In this document: piece after piece, positions 49,004-58,593 of the stretch | How the letters are laid out: the number at the start of each line of letters is the position of its first letter | Position numbering within the stretch: position 1 is the stretch's first letter | Origin: Paenibacillus lactis | Lineage (GTDB): Bacteria > Bacillota > Bacilli > Paenibacillales > Paenibacillaceae | Direction: 5' to 3' | Length of the DNA stretch: 64,000 bases | NCBI RefSeq assembly: GCF_017873605.1 | Contig: NZ_JAGGKI010000003.1 | Location: forward strand, 124,001-188,000 | Translations under genes and position numbers: made by a program | The notes under the pieces: model-generated | Told to the model about the DNA's origin: nothing | Seen by the model: only the letters and a program-made list of their open reading frames with translations | The model's database searches: none

Positions 49004-49981
49004 TCAGGATGATGCCGCAGCCGCCAGCGTTCCCGATCCCGCGAACAGCTGGTGGACGCTCCGCAGATAACGGACCGTTTGCGTACCCGAATGCATCAGG
49101 ACCGAGTGCGTCTCCGCCCGCTGTCCCGGCAGGAATTTGACGCCCTGCAGAAAATCCCCGGGCGTTACCCCGGTCGCCACGAACAGCACGCCTTCCCTTC
49201 CTACCATATCCTCCATCCGAAGCAATTGCTCGGGATCCTGAAGCCCCATCCTGCGGCAGCGTTCCATATCGCCCGGCGTAACCGGAATCAGCCGGCCCTG
49301 AAGCTCGCCGCCAAGGCATTTCAGCGCGGCCGCGGCCAGCACCCCTTCAGGCGCCCCGCCGGACCCGACATAAAGATCGACCTCGCTGTCGGTGCAGGTT
49401 TCGATCGCTCCCATCACGTCTCCATGAGTGAGCAGCTTGATTCGAACCCCCGATTCCCGCAAAGCCGCAATCATGGCGCTGTGACGCTCACGGTCCAGAA
49501 TGGATACCGTCAATTCCGATAACGGCTTATCCAGAATGACCGCCGCCTTCTGAAGCGTTACTTCGATCGGGTCGTCCAGGCTCAGCCTTCCCGCGAGCCG
49601 AGGACCAGCCGCCAGCTTGTGCATATAAATATCGGGTGCATGCAGAAGGCTTCCCCGCGGAGCTGCCGCGATCACCGATAGAGCATTATTCAAGCCGCTA
49701 GCCACCGTTTCAGTCCCTTCCAGCGGATCAACGGCAACATCCATCTTCGGTCCTTTGCCGCTGCCTACTCTTTCCCCAATATACAGCATTGGCGCTTCAT
49801 CCATCTCGCCCTCACCGATCACGACCACGCCGTTCATAACGACCGAATCGAAGTGCTTGCGCATCGCAAGCGTCGCAGCCTCATCGGCACTGTGTTTGTC
49901 TCCTCTGCCGGTCCACCGGGCGGACCTGAGCGCCGCTTCCTCCGTTACTCGTACCAACTCCAATGCCAATGAGCTCTCCAT
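49004..49981 (-). CDS. glpX: Class II fructose-1,6-bisphosphatase
   Basis: GlpX removes the 1-phosphate of fructose-1,6-bisphosphate in gluconeogenesis. The 325-residue protein has the metal-binding GEGEMDEAP (56-64) and DVAVDPLEGT (81-90) motifs and GSGGAPEGVLAAAALKCLGG, all typical. GGGAGGG precedes the ATG. It is in the same direction as yqfL and ccpN, consistent with a gluconeogenic cluster. A TATATG/CATATA pair lies in its promoter region near 50.0 kb. Confidence 0.94.
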   Translation of the reverse strand: MESSLALELVRVTEEAALRSARWTGRGDKHSADEAATLAMRKHFDSVVMNGVVVIGEGEMDEAPMLYIGERVGSGKGPKMDVAVDPLEGTETVASGLNNALSVIAAAPRGSLLHAPDIYMHKLAAGPRLAGRLSLDDPIEVTLQKAAVILDKPLSELTVSILDRERHSAMIAALRESGVRIKLLTHGDVMGAIETCTDSEVDLYVGSGGAPEGVLAAAALKCLGGELQGRLIPVTPGDMERCRRMGLQDPEQLLRMEDMVGREGVLFVATGVTPGDFLQGVKFLPGQRAETHSVLMHSGTQTVRYLRSVHQLFAGSGTLAAAASS

Positions 49982-50135
49982 TGATCGTACCCTCCCTCTC
50001 CTATATGTTCCGTCATATAATTTGGACAGATTGAATGCATGTCGTGGGCAAGCACGTAAAATGTTCCTGCAATCGCAGAAATCATTTTACTCTCTTGCCT
50101 GCATCGTATCGTTAAAACAAACTTCTATGGACATA

Positions 50136-50942
50136 TTATTTCAATAAATTCGTGATCAGCCCCGCCGTCTCTTCAATGGCCTTATCCGTCACATCAATGA
50201 CAGGGCAGCCCAGCCGTTCATACAACGACAGCGCATAATCGAGCTCCTCGCGGATCCGCTCAAGGGTCGCATACTGAACCTCATTCGGAAGCCCCATCAC
50301 CTTGAGCCGTTCGCTGCGGATCTTCAGCAGATGCTCCGGCTCCATCGTCAAGCCGATGATCGTCCCCGTCTTCACCTCTTGAAGCTGCGAAGGCGGAGAC
50401 AAATCCGGCACGATCGGATAATTGACCGTCTTGTAGCCTTTATGAGCAAGAAACATTGACAGCGGCGTCTTGGATATTCGCGAAACGCCAAGCAGGATGA
50501 TGTCTGCCTTCAAGATCGCGCTGACATCCTTGCCGTCATCGTATTGAACGGCGAATTCCATCGCCTCCACTCGGCGGAAATACGTATCATCCAGGCGATG
50601 CAGCAAGCCGGGCAGCCGCTTCGGATAATCGTTGAAGGTGTCGGCGAAGGCCTGCATCATCGGTCCCATAATATCGACCGCGCGGATATTCAGCCTTACC
50701 GCCTCCTCCCGGATTACTTCCCGCAGCTCCGGCTGCACCAGCGTGTATGCTACAAATCCGCCCCGTCTGGCAACCTCCTCCATCAGCTCCGTAAGCTCTT
50801 CCTCGTCCCGAACATTCATATATCGCTTGATTTCGGCGTCTTCCAGCTCGAACTGCCGCAGCGTTGCCTGTACGACCGCTTCGGCCGTCTCCCCGATTGA
50901 ATCTGAACAGATTGCTATAAAATGAGTCGATGCCTGATTCAT
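50136..50942 (-). CDS. PEP synthase/PPDK regulatory protein (DUF299)
   Basis: These bifunctional kinase/phosphorylases switch pyruvate phosphate dikinase or PEP synthase on and off by threonine phosphorylation. The 268-residue product matches the usual length and has the nucleotide loop GVSRISKT (152-159) and the KTVNYPIVPD stretch. It is downstream of ccpN with 13 bases between them, as in B. subtilis ccpN-yqfL, where YqfL is linked to CcpN function. The target dikinase gene is not in the window. Confidence 0.93.
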   Translation of the reverse strand: MNQASTHFIAICSDSIGETAEAVVQATLRQFELEDAEIKRYMNVRDEEELTELMEEVARRGGFVAYTLVQPELREVIREEAVRLNIRAVDIMGPMMQAFADTFNDYPKRLPGLLHRLDDTYFRRVEAMEFAVQYDDGKDVSAILKADIILLGVSRISKTPLSMFLAHKGYKTVNYPIVPDLSPPSQLQEVKTGTIIGLTMEPEHLLKIRSERLKVMGLPNEVQYATLERIREELDYALSLYERLGCPVIDVTDKAIEETAGLITNLLK

Positions 50943-50955
50943 CCGATTCCTCCCA

Positions 50956-51615
50956 CTATTCCTCGGCTACCATGTCGAGCAGCATTTTGATGATATTAGT
51001 TTTGGTAATGCGTCCTACAACCTTCCAGTGATCCGGATTGCCGTCCTCTGACGGAACGACAACCGGCAGGCTGTCGATCTGCCTTGTTATGATTTTGCGG
51101 GCGGCATCAAGCACCGTATCCTCCGGCTGTACCGTGGTCACATTCGCCCGGCGCGTCATAATAAGGCTGACCGGCATGGACGAGGCCGACGGATTCCCCA
51201 GCGTCACCTTGAGCAGGTCCTTGCGGGACACGATGCCTGCAAGATGGCCGTCCGCATCGGTCACAATGAGGTTCCCCACGTTTTCAAGGAACAGGGCGAC
51301 AACCGCCTCCTGGATCGTTGTGGTCTCCCTTATGATGATCGGAACGCCGTGGAGGTCGCCAACCTTCATTTTGAGCAGTCGGAACTTTTCCTCCCGATCA
51401 GGCTCGCCCCGCTTTCCGAGAAAATATCCAACCTTAGGCTTTGCATCGATGTAATCCAGTATGACAAGCTTGGATAAATCGGTACGCAGAGTAGCCCGGC
51501 TAACGTTAAGCAGCTCCGCGATTTGATCTCCCGTAATCGGGGCATGCTTCTTTACGATATCGACGATTTCCAGCTGTCTTGGCGTCAGTTCGATAGTGAT
51601 CCCTCCTGCTTCCAT
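50956..51615 (-). CDS. ccpN: CcpN-like regulator of gluconeogenic genes
   Basis: CcpN represses gapB, pckA and the small RNA gene sr1 in B. subtilis during glycolytic growth. The 219-residue protein has an N-terminal HTH (about 8-65, with ITGDQIAELLNVSRATLRTD) and two CBS domains (about 83-140 and 150-215). The apparent ATG at 51615 has no good RBS. A strong GGAGGG lies inside codons 4-5, six bases before an ATC codon where homologues begin, so the true start may be non-standard. A downstream yqfL-type gene completes the pair. Confidence 0.93.
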   Translation of the reverse strand: MEAGGITIELTPRQLEIVDIVKKHAPITGDQIAELLNVSRATLRTDLSKLVILDYIDAKPKVGYFLGKRGEPDREEKFRLLKMKVGDLHGVPIIIRETTTIQEAVVALFLENVGNLIVTDADGHLAGIVSRKDLLKVTLGNPSASSMPVSLIMTRRANVTTVQPEDTVLDAARKIITRQIDSLPVVVPSEDGNPDHWKVVGRITKTNIIKMLLDMVAEE

Positions 51616-51618
51616 TTC

Positions 51619-51680
51619 CTCTGCTTGCGGATATAATACGTCATATATATTATATATGCAACATATTTTCGTCTAAAATG
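51619..51680 (-). promoter_or_regulatory. Palindromic AT-rich ccpN promoter region
   Basis: CATATATATTATATATG is a near-perfect palindrome just upstream of ccpN, with ACATAT nearby. Similar half sites occur before glpX. The known CcpN consensus is not matched closely, so autoregulation is only a suggestion. Confidence 0.3.
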
Positions 51681-51795
51681 ATGACATAAAGTATTAATAT
51701 TTTTTGTATGGCCTATTAAAAAAATTGATAAAGATTGTTCTCCTGATGATCCTCGGGTCCCCATCTCATGCCTGACGCCAAATAAAATGCAGAAA

Positions 51796-51838
51796 ATAAA
51801 AAGCATGCCCCGGAATGCACTTCCTAGGCATGCTTTGC
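51796..51838 (-). terminator. Terminator of the SR1P-like gene
   Basis: On the minus strand AAGCATGCC pairs with GGCATGCTT, followed by TTTATTTTC. Confidence 0.8.
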
Positions 51839-51852
51839 TTAGATTAATGAAC

Positions 51853-52029
51853 TTATGAATTCTGGGCAGTACTTCGCTCGCACTCTCCTTTGCCGCAGTA
51901 TCCGTGAATGATTTTAACGCCGTCGGTGGGGATCGTATCAACCATTTCTTCACATCCGGAGCAAATAATAAGCCCCATATCCTGTCTTCCTTGAGCCACT
52001 CCTGCCTCTGGACTTGTCAACGCCTTCAT
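51853..52029 (-). CDS. SR1P-like GapA-binding small peptide
   Basis: The 58-residue frame contains MGLIICSGCEEMVDTIPTDG followed by VKIIHGYCGKGEC. This matches the pattern of SR1P, the 39-residue peptide encoded by B. subtilis sRNA SR1 that binds GapA: M-G-x-I-x-C-x-x-C, then a Y-G-x-C turn and further Cys. The position next to ccpN, the known repressor of sr1, supports it. Two starts are possible: ATG 52029 (AAGGAGG site) and ATG 51978 (AAGGAAG site, 41 residues, closest to SR1P size). The cysteines suggest zinc binding. Confidence 0.7.
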   Translation of the reverse strand: MKALTSPEAGVAQGRQDMGLIICSGCEEMVDTIPTDGVKIIHGYCGKGECERSTAQNS

Positions 52030-52348
52030 TCCCATTTCCTCCTTAGCATTGTTTCGCATTGCTGCAAGGCAGATGTCCTTACTCCTTACCCAATGGTTCA
52101 ACCTTCAATCCCTTCTCGCCGCATCCAGAACGGCTTCGCCCCACCCATCCTTTATTTTCCACTATATTGTTAATGTATTGGGTAAGAAATAAAGTTATGA
52201 GTAATTCATGGAGAATGAGCTTTAACTTCGGGTAAACTAAGGAAACGGCCGTACGCTGGAGGAAAAAATCACCATATATTCGGTATCCTGTGATAATATA
52301 GATTTCGGAAATCACCTGGAAATTGACACTGATCGACGGAGGGTTTGG
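52030..52348. other. Divergent intergenic region
   Basis: No gene is seen. A TATAGT-like -10 (52161-52166, minus strand) may serve the SR1P-like gene; the matching -35 is weak. The CDF gene's promoter should also lie here. Confidence 0.35.
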
Positions 52349-53338
52349 ATGAAAAACTTGTGGCAGCTCATTAAGAAAGGAAACACGTCTTCGGCCATCG
52401 CATCGCTTGGCAATACGGGACTTGCGATCATTAAAGCGATCGCTGCTTCCGTCAGCGGCAGCGGGACGATGTTCGCCTCCGCCATGCATTCTGTCGCCGA
52501 CGCCGTGAACCAGGGCTTCGTATTCGTCGGCAGCGTGCTCGCCGAGCGAAAGCCGACCAAGAAGTTCCCTACAGGGTTCGGGAGGGTCATCAATCTGGTC
52601 TGTATGGTTGCGGTCATCGTCGTAACGATTATGGCCTATGAAACCATTCATAAAGGCTACAAGCTTCTGAAGCATCCGGAGGAGGCAACGAGCTTCTGGC
52701 TGAACTTCATTGTCCTGGCTATAGCGGTCTTGATTGACGGCGGTATCCTGATGAAGGCGATGAAGGAGATTTTAAAAGAAACCCGGACCGAAGCTGCCGG
52801 ACTCGGCATGTTCCCGGCCGCCTTCAAAAACGCCGGCAAGGCCGCACCGCCTACCCGGCTTGTGTTCTATGAAGACATCGTCGCCACGCTGGGAGCGCTG
52901 TTTGCGCTGATCGCCATCGTATTTGCCCACTTCATGGACTTCCTGATCCTCGACGGCATCGCAACGATTCTGATCGGATGTCTGATGATCGGCGTAGCCT
53001 TCAAGGTCGGGTACGACAATATGGTCGGTCTGATCGGCGTTTCAGCGCCGAAGGATGTCGAGGAGAAGATCTCCCGGATCATCCTTGCGGACCCGGATGT
53101 GCGTGACATCAATCGGCTCCGCATCGTGCAGGAAGGACGAAGCTACCATGTCGAGGCATACATCGAGCTGCGGCAAGGCATGTCCCTGGCCGAGGCCAGC
53201 GTATCCAAAATGCGGGTCAACTCCTTGCTGCTGCAAAACCCGGACATCTCCGATGTTACCCTGGGCATTCTGGAAGACGACAACATCCGGGTCTGGAGCC
53301 CGAGCGCCGATCTTGGCAGCGAACCACAAAAGCCTTAA
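52349..53338 (+). CDS. Cation diffusion facilitator transporter
   Basis: The 329-residue protein has six predicted helices, the metal-site pair His47/Asp51 (H-x3-D in MHSVAD) on helix 2 and further His/Asp (AHFMDFLILD) on helix 5. A C-terminal cytoplasmic ferredoxin-like domain (about 220-329) follows. It exports a divalent metal such as zinc, iron or manganese by proton antiport; the metal cannot be named. GACGGAGGG precedes the ATG. A bidirectional terminator follows. Confidence 0.9.
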   Translation: MKNLWQLIKKGNTSSAIASLGNTGLAIIKAIAASVSGSGTMFASAMHSVADAVNQGFVFVGSVLAERKPTKKFPTGFGRVINLVCMVAVIVVTIMAYETIHKGYKLLKHPEEATSFWLNFIVLAIAVLIDGGILMKAMKEILKETRTEAAGLGMFPAAFKNAGKAAPPTRLVFYEDIVATLGALFALIAIVFAHFMDFLILDGIATILIGCLMIGVAFKVGYDNMVGLIGVSAPKDVEEKISRIILADPDVRDINRLRIVQEGRSYHVEAYIELRQGMSLAEASVSKMRVNSLLLQNPDISDVTLGILEDDNIRVWSPSADLGSEPQKP

Positions 53339-53390
53339 AGCCCAGCACCTGTCGCCCCCTCGCGAGCACTGAACAGTCCGCTGCAGCCAT

Positions 53391-53432
53391 AAAAAAGGCG
53401 CCCGCAATCGCTTGATGCGAGGCGCCTTTTTG
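53391..53432. terminator. Bidirectional terminator at 53.4 kb
   Basis: AAAAAGGCGCC pairs with GGCGCCTTTTT, flanked by A- and T-runs, between the convergent CDF and S9 peptidase genes. Confidence 0.85.
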
Positions 53433-53440
53433 TGATCCGA

Positions 53441-55234
53441 TTATTGATTTCTCCGCAGGAACTCGGCCATGCGGGCATAGGCAATTTTTTCGTTGGCTTT
53501 CTTTGTGATGCCATGTCCCTCATCCTCGAACACGATATACTCGACGTCCCGGCCCTTGGCTCGAAGCGCCTCAACGATTTGGTCCGATTCCGCTTGAACG
53601 ACACGCGGGTCATTCGCTCCCTGGATGATCAGCATCGGGTTCACCATGTTGTCCAGGTAGGTGATCGGCGAATCCTTGATGAACCGCTCCCGATCCCGCT
53701 CCGGATCGCCGAGCCAACGCTCCATGATCGGCTTCCAATGATCCGGAACCGAGTTGTAGAAGGTAAACAGATTGCTCACCCCCACGATGTCAATTGCCGC
53801 TTTGAAGTACTCGGGATTGCGGCCGGCCAGGAGCAAGGTCATATAACCGCCGTAGCTTCCACCCATAACAAAGAGCTTTTCCCGGCTTGAAATTCCCTGT
53901 TCGAACAGCCAATCCATTCCTGCAAGACAATCCTTGCGCGGCCCTTCGCCCCAGTCCTGCTCCACCAGCTTGACGAAGGAGCTGCCATAGCCTGTGCTGC
54001 CCCGGAAGTTCGGACAGAAGATATGGTATCCCTGTGCCAGGAGATACTGGAACATCGCCCGGAACTGCTTGCGCTCTGCGGCTTGCGGACCGCCATGCGG
54101 CCAGAAGATCGTGTATCCGTTAGCCACTCCCTCCTTGGCCCGGAACAGCAGCGCTTCGATCTCCATGCCGTCAAAAGACGGGTACGTAACGGTCTCAGGT
54201 GAGCACAGATCCTCCTCTGTCAAGCCTGTCAACACGTTCTTCGTCAGCATGGTCCAGCTGCCGTCCTTGTAGCAGTAAATATTCAGCGGCTTGACCGCGC
54301 CGCGGGCCAGCAGGTACAGAGTCCCCGATTTCGTCACGTTCAGCTGCTCTACGATATCCGCCGGCAGAGGCAGCTCCGTCAATTCGCTGCTGTCCATGGA
54401 ATAGGCATACAGCTTATCTTCCACGCCTTTTTCCGTCAGGATATAAAGCGTTCGGGAATCCTCATGCCAGCGTAGAAGCTGAACGCTCTCCCGTTCGATC
54501 CGGCACAGCGGCTCAAACTTCCGCTGGGAAATGTGATACGCGGCGACGTAAGAAAACTCGGAATCATAGTCGGTCGTAAACACGACATGATCGTTGTCGA
54601 TAAACTGCACGCCGCCGGCGGTATGCACCTGCTCTGGCGACGGAGTCAGACACAGAGGCTCCTCGGATTCCCGCTGTACATAGCTTATGTAATAGGTATT
54701 GGCATACATTTTCGTATAAGCAATGGTCTTCTCGTCAGGACTCACGGCAGACAGCTCGGTGGCCGTATCCCGGCCTTCATGCAGAAGCTTCTTCTCTCTC
54801 GTCTCCAGATCATAGACCAGGGAGTTCAGACAGGACGGGTTGCCTTCCGATGTGACGTAATACAGCCTTCTGCCGTCCTCGGACAGATGTACGAAGAAAT
54901 ACTTGTCATCCGGATTGGCATCCTCGAATAACGGAATCGCTTCCCCGCCGCTCCAGCGCAGCGCGTGCATGTGATAGTTCTCATTGCCGTCGCGGTCAAA
55001 CCCCGTAAGAATATGGCGCCCCTTGGGGTCCAGCTTAATGAAGCTTGCGGCCTGGTCATTGTAGGTAAGCGGGTAAGGATATGCCGTCTCCTCCCTCAGG
55101 TCCATCGCCCATAAATTGAACTTTCCGTTCATGCTGCTGAATACCAGTCTGGACTCATCTGCGCTTACAGCAAAATTACGAATCAAATAAGTCTGGAAAA
55201 ATTGCTCGACATCCGGTTTAGGAAATGGAATCAT
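53441..55234 (-). CDS. S9-family (prolyl oligopeptidase-like) peptidase
   Basis: The 597-residue protein has an N-terminal beta-propeller (about 20-330) and a C-terminal alpha/beta hydrolase domain (about 345-597). The catalytic triad is Ser460 in GGSYGGY, Asp542 in GANDPRV and His574 in DEGHGI. Such enzymes cleave short peptides, often acyl- or proline-containing. No signal peptide is visible, so it is cytoplasmic. GGGAGGC precedes the ATG by about 7 bases. Confidence 0.94.
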   Translation of the reverse strand: MIPFPKPDVEQFFQTYLIRNFAVSADESRLVFSSMNGKFNLWAMDLREETAYPYPLTYNDQAASFIKLDPKGRHILTGFDRDGNENYHMHALRWSGGEAIPLFEDANPDDKYFFVHLSEDGRRLYYVTSEGNPSCLNSLVYDLETREKKLLHEGRDTATELSAVSPDEKTIAYTKMYANTYYISYVQRESEEPLCLTPSPEQVHTAGGVQFIDNDHVVFTTDYDSEFSYVAAYHISQRKFEPLCRIERESVQLLRWHEDSRTLYILTEKGVEDKLYAYSMDSSELTELPLPADIVEQLNVTKSGTLYLLARGAVKPLNIYCYKDGSWTMLTKNVLTGLTEEDLCSPETVTYPSFDGMEIEALLFRAKEGVANGYTIFWPHGGPQAAERKQFRAMFQYLLAQGYHIFCPNFRGSTGYGSSFVKLVEQDWGEGPRKDCLAGMDWLFEQGISSREKLFVMGGSYGGYMTLLLAGRNPEYFKAAIDIVGVSNLFTFYNSVPDHWKPIMERWLGDPERDRERFIKDSPITYLDNMVNPMLIIQGANDPRVVQAESDQIVEALRAKGRDVEYIVFEDEGHGITKKANEKIAYARMAEFLRRNQ

Positions 55235-55546
55235 TCCTTTGCCTCCCTGTCCCTCTAATTATCCACAGGTTGATTAACTGGTGGATTATGCCAACGCAGC
55301 GGATTATCTCATATTATAGCGTAAATCATTTCCGCGAACATCCTGACATTGGCATGAGGGCAAATCCGTGATCGACAGTCTCGGCATGGTATTTTTTTAC
55401 ACCAAAAAGTGGTCTCCATGCTTTCACCGCCCGCTCTCTTAACAAGCCTATTCTTCGCCCGACTCCTCCCTTGAGCCCGCATATCTCCATCAAGTTCCCA
55501 TATATATGATAAGAACCAGGTTTCCATTAACGAAGGAGGGATCCTC
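55235..55546. other. Divergent spacer before spoVR
   Basis: No gene is seen. It contains a candidate sigma-E promoter for spoVR: GCATATC (55479-55485), 13 bases, CATATATA (55499-55506). The -35 element fits well; the -10 element keeps only CATA. Confidence 0.45.
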
Positions 55547-56938
55547 GTGCACCAAGACGAGATTGCTGAGTTAGAGCGCTCCATTGCAGAGATTACCGAA
55601 ATTGCATCAGGCTTCGGCCTTGATTTTTATCCCATGCGGTATGAGATCTGCCCGGCAGACATCATATACACCTTCGGCGCTTATGGCATGCCGACGCGGT
55701 TCAGCCACTGGAGCTTTGGCAAAACCTTCAATAAAATGAAGATGCAATACGATTTCGGTCTCAGTAAAATCTACGAGCTCGTGATCAATTCCAATCCGTG
55801 CTACGCTTTCCTCCTGGACGGCAATTCACTGATTCAGAACAAGCTGATCGTCGCCCATGTGCTCGCCCACTGCGATTTCTTCAAAAACAACGCCCGTTTT
55901 TCGGTCTCCAACCGCAATATGGTGGAGAGCATGTCCGCTACCGCCGAGCGGATATCCCGTTATGAGCTGGAGCATGGAACGGAAGCGGTCGAGCAATTCA
56001 TTGACGCGGTTCTGGCGATCCAGGAGCATGTCGACCCTCAAATCCTGAAGCCCGAAAAACTCGACAAGCAGCGCTATAACGAGCGGCGGATGCTGGAGCG
56101 GCGGGAAGAGGCCAAACGCCAGAAGCCTCCCGGCCGGTACGATGATCTATGGGAGCTGGATGAAGACGAGGAAGAAAAGGCGGAGCAGGCTCCCGCCGCG
56201 CCAAAGCGGTTTCCGGCTGAGCCGGAGAAGGACATCATGTGGTTTATTCAGGAGCACTCCGATATTCTTGAGGATTGGCAGCGGGACATCATGAGCATGC
56301 TTCGCGAGGAGATGCTGTATTTCTGGCCGCAGATGGAGACGAAAATCATGAATGAAGGCTGGGCCTCGTACTGGCATCAGCGCATACTGCGGGAGATGGA
56401 CCTGACCAGCGAGGAAACGGTGGAATTCGCCAAGCTGAACGCTTCCGTCGTCCAGCCGTTGCGCCACAGCCTGAACCCGTACTATCTGGGTCTTAAAATC
56501 TTCGAGGACATCGAACGGCGCTGGGACCGGGAGAAGATGTTCGACGTGAGGGAATACGACTCCGACATCTCGTTCCTTCGCAATTATTTGACCAAGGAGC
56601 TCGTTGAGGATCTGGACCTGTACGTATTCGAGAAGAAGGGCCCTGAGTGGAAAATTACGGACAAAGCGTGGGAAAACATTCGGGATCAGCTCGTCGTCTC
56701 CCGCGTAAACGGCGGCAACCCCTATCTGGTCGTCACCGACGGGGACCATCTTCGTTCCGGTGAACTCATGATCAAGCATCTATTCGAAGGCATCGAGCTT
56801 GATCTGAAATACATGGAGCGCACAATACCGTACGTTTACCGGCTCTGGGGCAAGCCGGTGCATTTGCACAGCATGATCGAAGGCAAGCCGATTCTATTCT
56901 CCTATGACGGCAAGAAGCTCCACCGGCGATTTATTTGA
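55547..56938 (+). CDS. spoVR: Stage V sporulation protein R-like (SpoVR)
   Basis: SpoVR is needed for normal spore cortex in B. subtilis. The 463-residue product matches family length and has [20 protein letters not shown] near the start, [19 protein letters not shown] and [11 protein letters not shown]. The mid-region has a charged stretch (about 180-215). GTG start at 55547, with AAGGAGGG upstream. In other bacteria the SpoVR/YcgB protein works with PrkA/YeaG and YhbH/YeaH, also present here. Confidence 0.94.
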   Translation: MHQDEIAELERSIAEITEIASGFGLDFYPMRYEICPADIIYTFGAYGMPTRFSHWSFGKTFNKMKMQYDFGLSKIYELVINSNPCYAFLLDGNSLIQNKLIVAHVLAHCDFFKNNARFSVSNRNMVESMSATAERISRYELEHGTEAVEQFIDAVLAIQEHVDPQILKPEKLDKQRYNERRMLERREEAKRQKPPGRYDDLWELDEDEEEKAEQAPAAPKRFPAEPEKDIMWFIQEHSDILEDWQRDIMSMLREEMLYFWPQMETKIMNEGWASYWHQRILREMDLTSEETVEFAKLNASVVQPLRHSLNPYYLGLKIFEDIERRWDREKMFDVREYDSDISFLRNYLTKELVEDLDLYVFEKKGPEWKITDKAWENIRDQLVVSRVNGGNPYLVVTDGDHLRSGELMIKHLFEGIELDLKYMERTIPYVYRLWGKPVHLHSMIEGKPILFSYDGKKLHRRFI

Positions 56939-56986
56939 ATGACTTTTGTCGCAGCTTCGATTCGTTTCTTCCGCATTAATAAAAAT

Positions 56987-57037
56987 AGAAGCAGCATCCT
57001 CCCGGTGCAATCGCTCCGGTCCGTGGATGCTGCTTTC
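56987..57037. terminator. Bidirectional terminator at 57.0 kb
   Basis: AGAAGCAGCATCC (56987-56999) pairs with GGATGCTGCTTTCT (57025-57037) across a 25-base loop, between the convergent spoVR and HemAT-like genes. Confidence 0.7.
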
Positions 57038-57084
57038 TTGTTCATCTGTAAGATTTATCGCCAAGCACCGCCTTCGCTTTCGAA

Positions 57085-58155
57085 TCAAACGGTGGCCTTC
57101 TCGGACTTCATCGGAGCCGATTCAGCTTCCAGATCATGCTTGTGCACGTCATACTCGTGCTTTAAAGCCTCCAGGTCATCCGCGAGCTTCTCCATCATCT
57201 TCACGAAAGCCGCCAGCTCCTGGGAGCTTGCCGCCTGATTTCGGGCGTTCACCGAGGTCTTCTCGGACTCCTGCTCCACCAGGCCCAGCTTGCGTATAAT
57301 CCCGCTGACTTTGCTTTGGATCTCTTCCATCGCTTTTTTAGAATGTGTTGCGAGCTTTCTCACTTCGCCCGCCACCACCTCGAAGCCTCTTCCGAGCTCT
57401 CCGGCATGCGCAGCCTCAATCGCGGCATTCAGTCCGAGCAGATGGCTCTGGTCGGAGATTTCCCGGATCAGGCTGCCCATCTGCTCGATCTGGAGAATCT
57501 CCTCGCCAAGCTCGGCGGTCAGCGTATGGGCCTTCTCTTGAGCCTCCGCGGTTTTCATGGCATTATCGGCCATCAGCGCTGCGCTTTGATCCAGCTCAAC
57601 GATCATGGCGGTCAGCTCCTGCACCGATTCTGTAATCGCTTCCAACATTTTCTGTTGATCCGTGACCAAATTTTGAATTTTTTCTTTCTCCTTCATCTCA
57701 TAAGCCTCCAGAACGAGCTGAGAATCCAGATTGAACATTTTGCTGAGCGCATGCACGACATGCGTCCATTGCTCAGGAAGCAGCTGCTTAAACAGATCTG
57801 CTGCAATATCCAAATATAGCATATAGCTGCCGAGATAATAATCGGTATTCAGCCCGATTCTCGAATGAACTTGTCCGATCTTAATCCGGTTCTCGAGATA
57901 GGCCTCATCCACCCGGCCTTCTGCAAGCGACAACCAATATACCCGCTGGGTTTCCTTCAGCCGCTCCATGGTCGACATTCGGTTAATAATCTGCATGAGC
58001 TGCGGCTGTTCGCCGATTCTCGCGTAAAACCGGTCCACCACCTCCTCGACCACCTTGACAAACACATCGCGGTGCTGTGCAAGCAGCTCTAAATCATGCT
58101 CACGTAGTCCGATATACTCCAGCTGCTGACGTCTTTTCGGTGAAACATCCATCAT
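57085..58155 (-). CDS. Soluble globin-coupled sensor / chemotaxis transducer (HemAT-like)
   Basis: HemAT proteins bind oxygen at heme in an N-terminal globin domain and signal to CheA. The 356-residue product has a sensor globin (about 10-170) with a likely proximal His97 in IGQVHSRIG. The C-terminal MCP domain has the conserved tip [20 protein letters not shown] and [10 protein letters not shown]. No transmembrane segment is present. GAAGGA lies 8 bases before ATG 58155; the earlier GTG at 58170 has poor spacing. Length is a little short of B. subtilis HemAT (432). Confidence 0.9.
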   Translation of the reverse strand: MMDVSPKRRQQLEYIGLREHDLELLAQHRDVFVKVVEEVVDRFYARIGEQPQLMQIINRMSTMERLKETQRVYWLSLAEGRVDEAYLENRIKIGQVHSRIGLNTDYYLGSYMLYLDIAADLFKQLLPEQWTHVVHALSKMFNLDSQLVLEAYEMKEKEKIQNLVTDQQKMLEAITESVQELTAMIVELDQSAALMADNAMKTAEAQEKAHTLTAELGEEILQIEQMGSLIREISDQSHLLGLNAAIEAAHAGELGRGFEVVAGEVRKLATHSKKAMEEIQSKVSGIIRKLGLVEQESEKTSVNARNQAASSQELAAFVKMMEKLADDLEALKHEYDVHKHDLEAESAPMKSEKATV

Positions 58156-58365
58156 GACGAAATCCTTCACTCCTAAATAGAATGATCCCTGTTACAGGTC
58201 TAAGTACTTAGGGTTCATTATAGACTATATTTACCAATCAAGGCATAATTCTAAAGTCCTAATTGAGTGTATAAAATCACATCTTGCCATTGCCTGAATA
58301 TGCAAGTTAAATCGAAAATGCGATCATACCGGACGAGTTTCGATACCCCCATGCAGACAGAAACA
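58156..58365. other. Intergenic spacer, no gene seen
   Basis: AT-rich DNA upstream of the HemAT-like gene. It presumably contains that gene's promoter, but no clear -35/-10 pair can be assigned. Confidence 0.4.
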
Positions 58366-58403
58366 AGCTGCGCTGGCGGTAACCATTTACCGCCAGCGCA
58401 GCT
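58366..58403 (-). terminator. 17-bp perfect hairpin downstream of prkA
   Basis: AGCTGCGCTGGCGGTAA (58366-58382) and its exact complement (58387-58403) leave a 4-base loop. On the minus strand it is followed by TTGTTTCTG, a modest T-tail, about 190 bases past the prkA stop. Confidence 0.6.
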
Positions 58404-58593
58404 CGCCTTCAACCTTCGTTTGGATTACCGCTCCCAAGCATTCTCCCTCTGCGTAATCCCTAACAGCTGACCGGGCTGACTCCAAAACAGGCTATGCCCC
58501 CGCCGGTTCATTTTTTTGCGAGTCCTTCCGCTCCTGACGTTTAGTCTCACTTCCCGCAAGAACGGTGGATGACGCCAGCTCTCAGGACGAAAG

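Noticed and set aside
58267..58470. 67-codon plus-strand frame over the 17-bp hairpin
   Set aside because: No RBS, and the frame consists largely of the inverted repeat.
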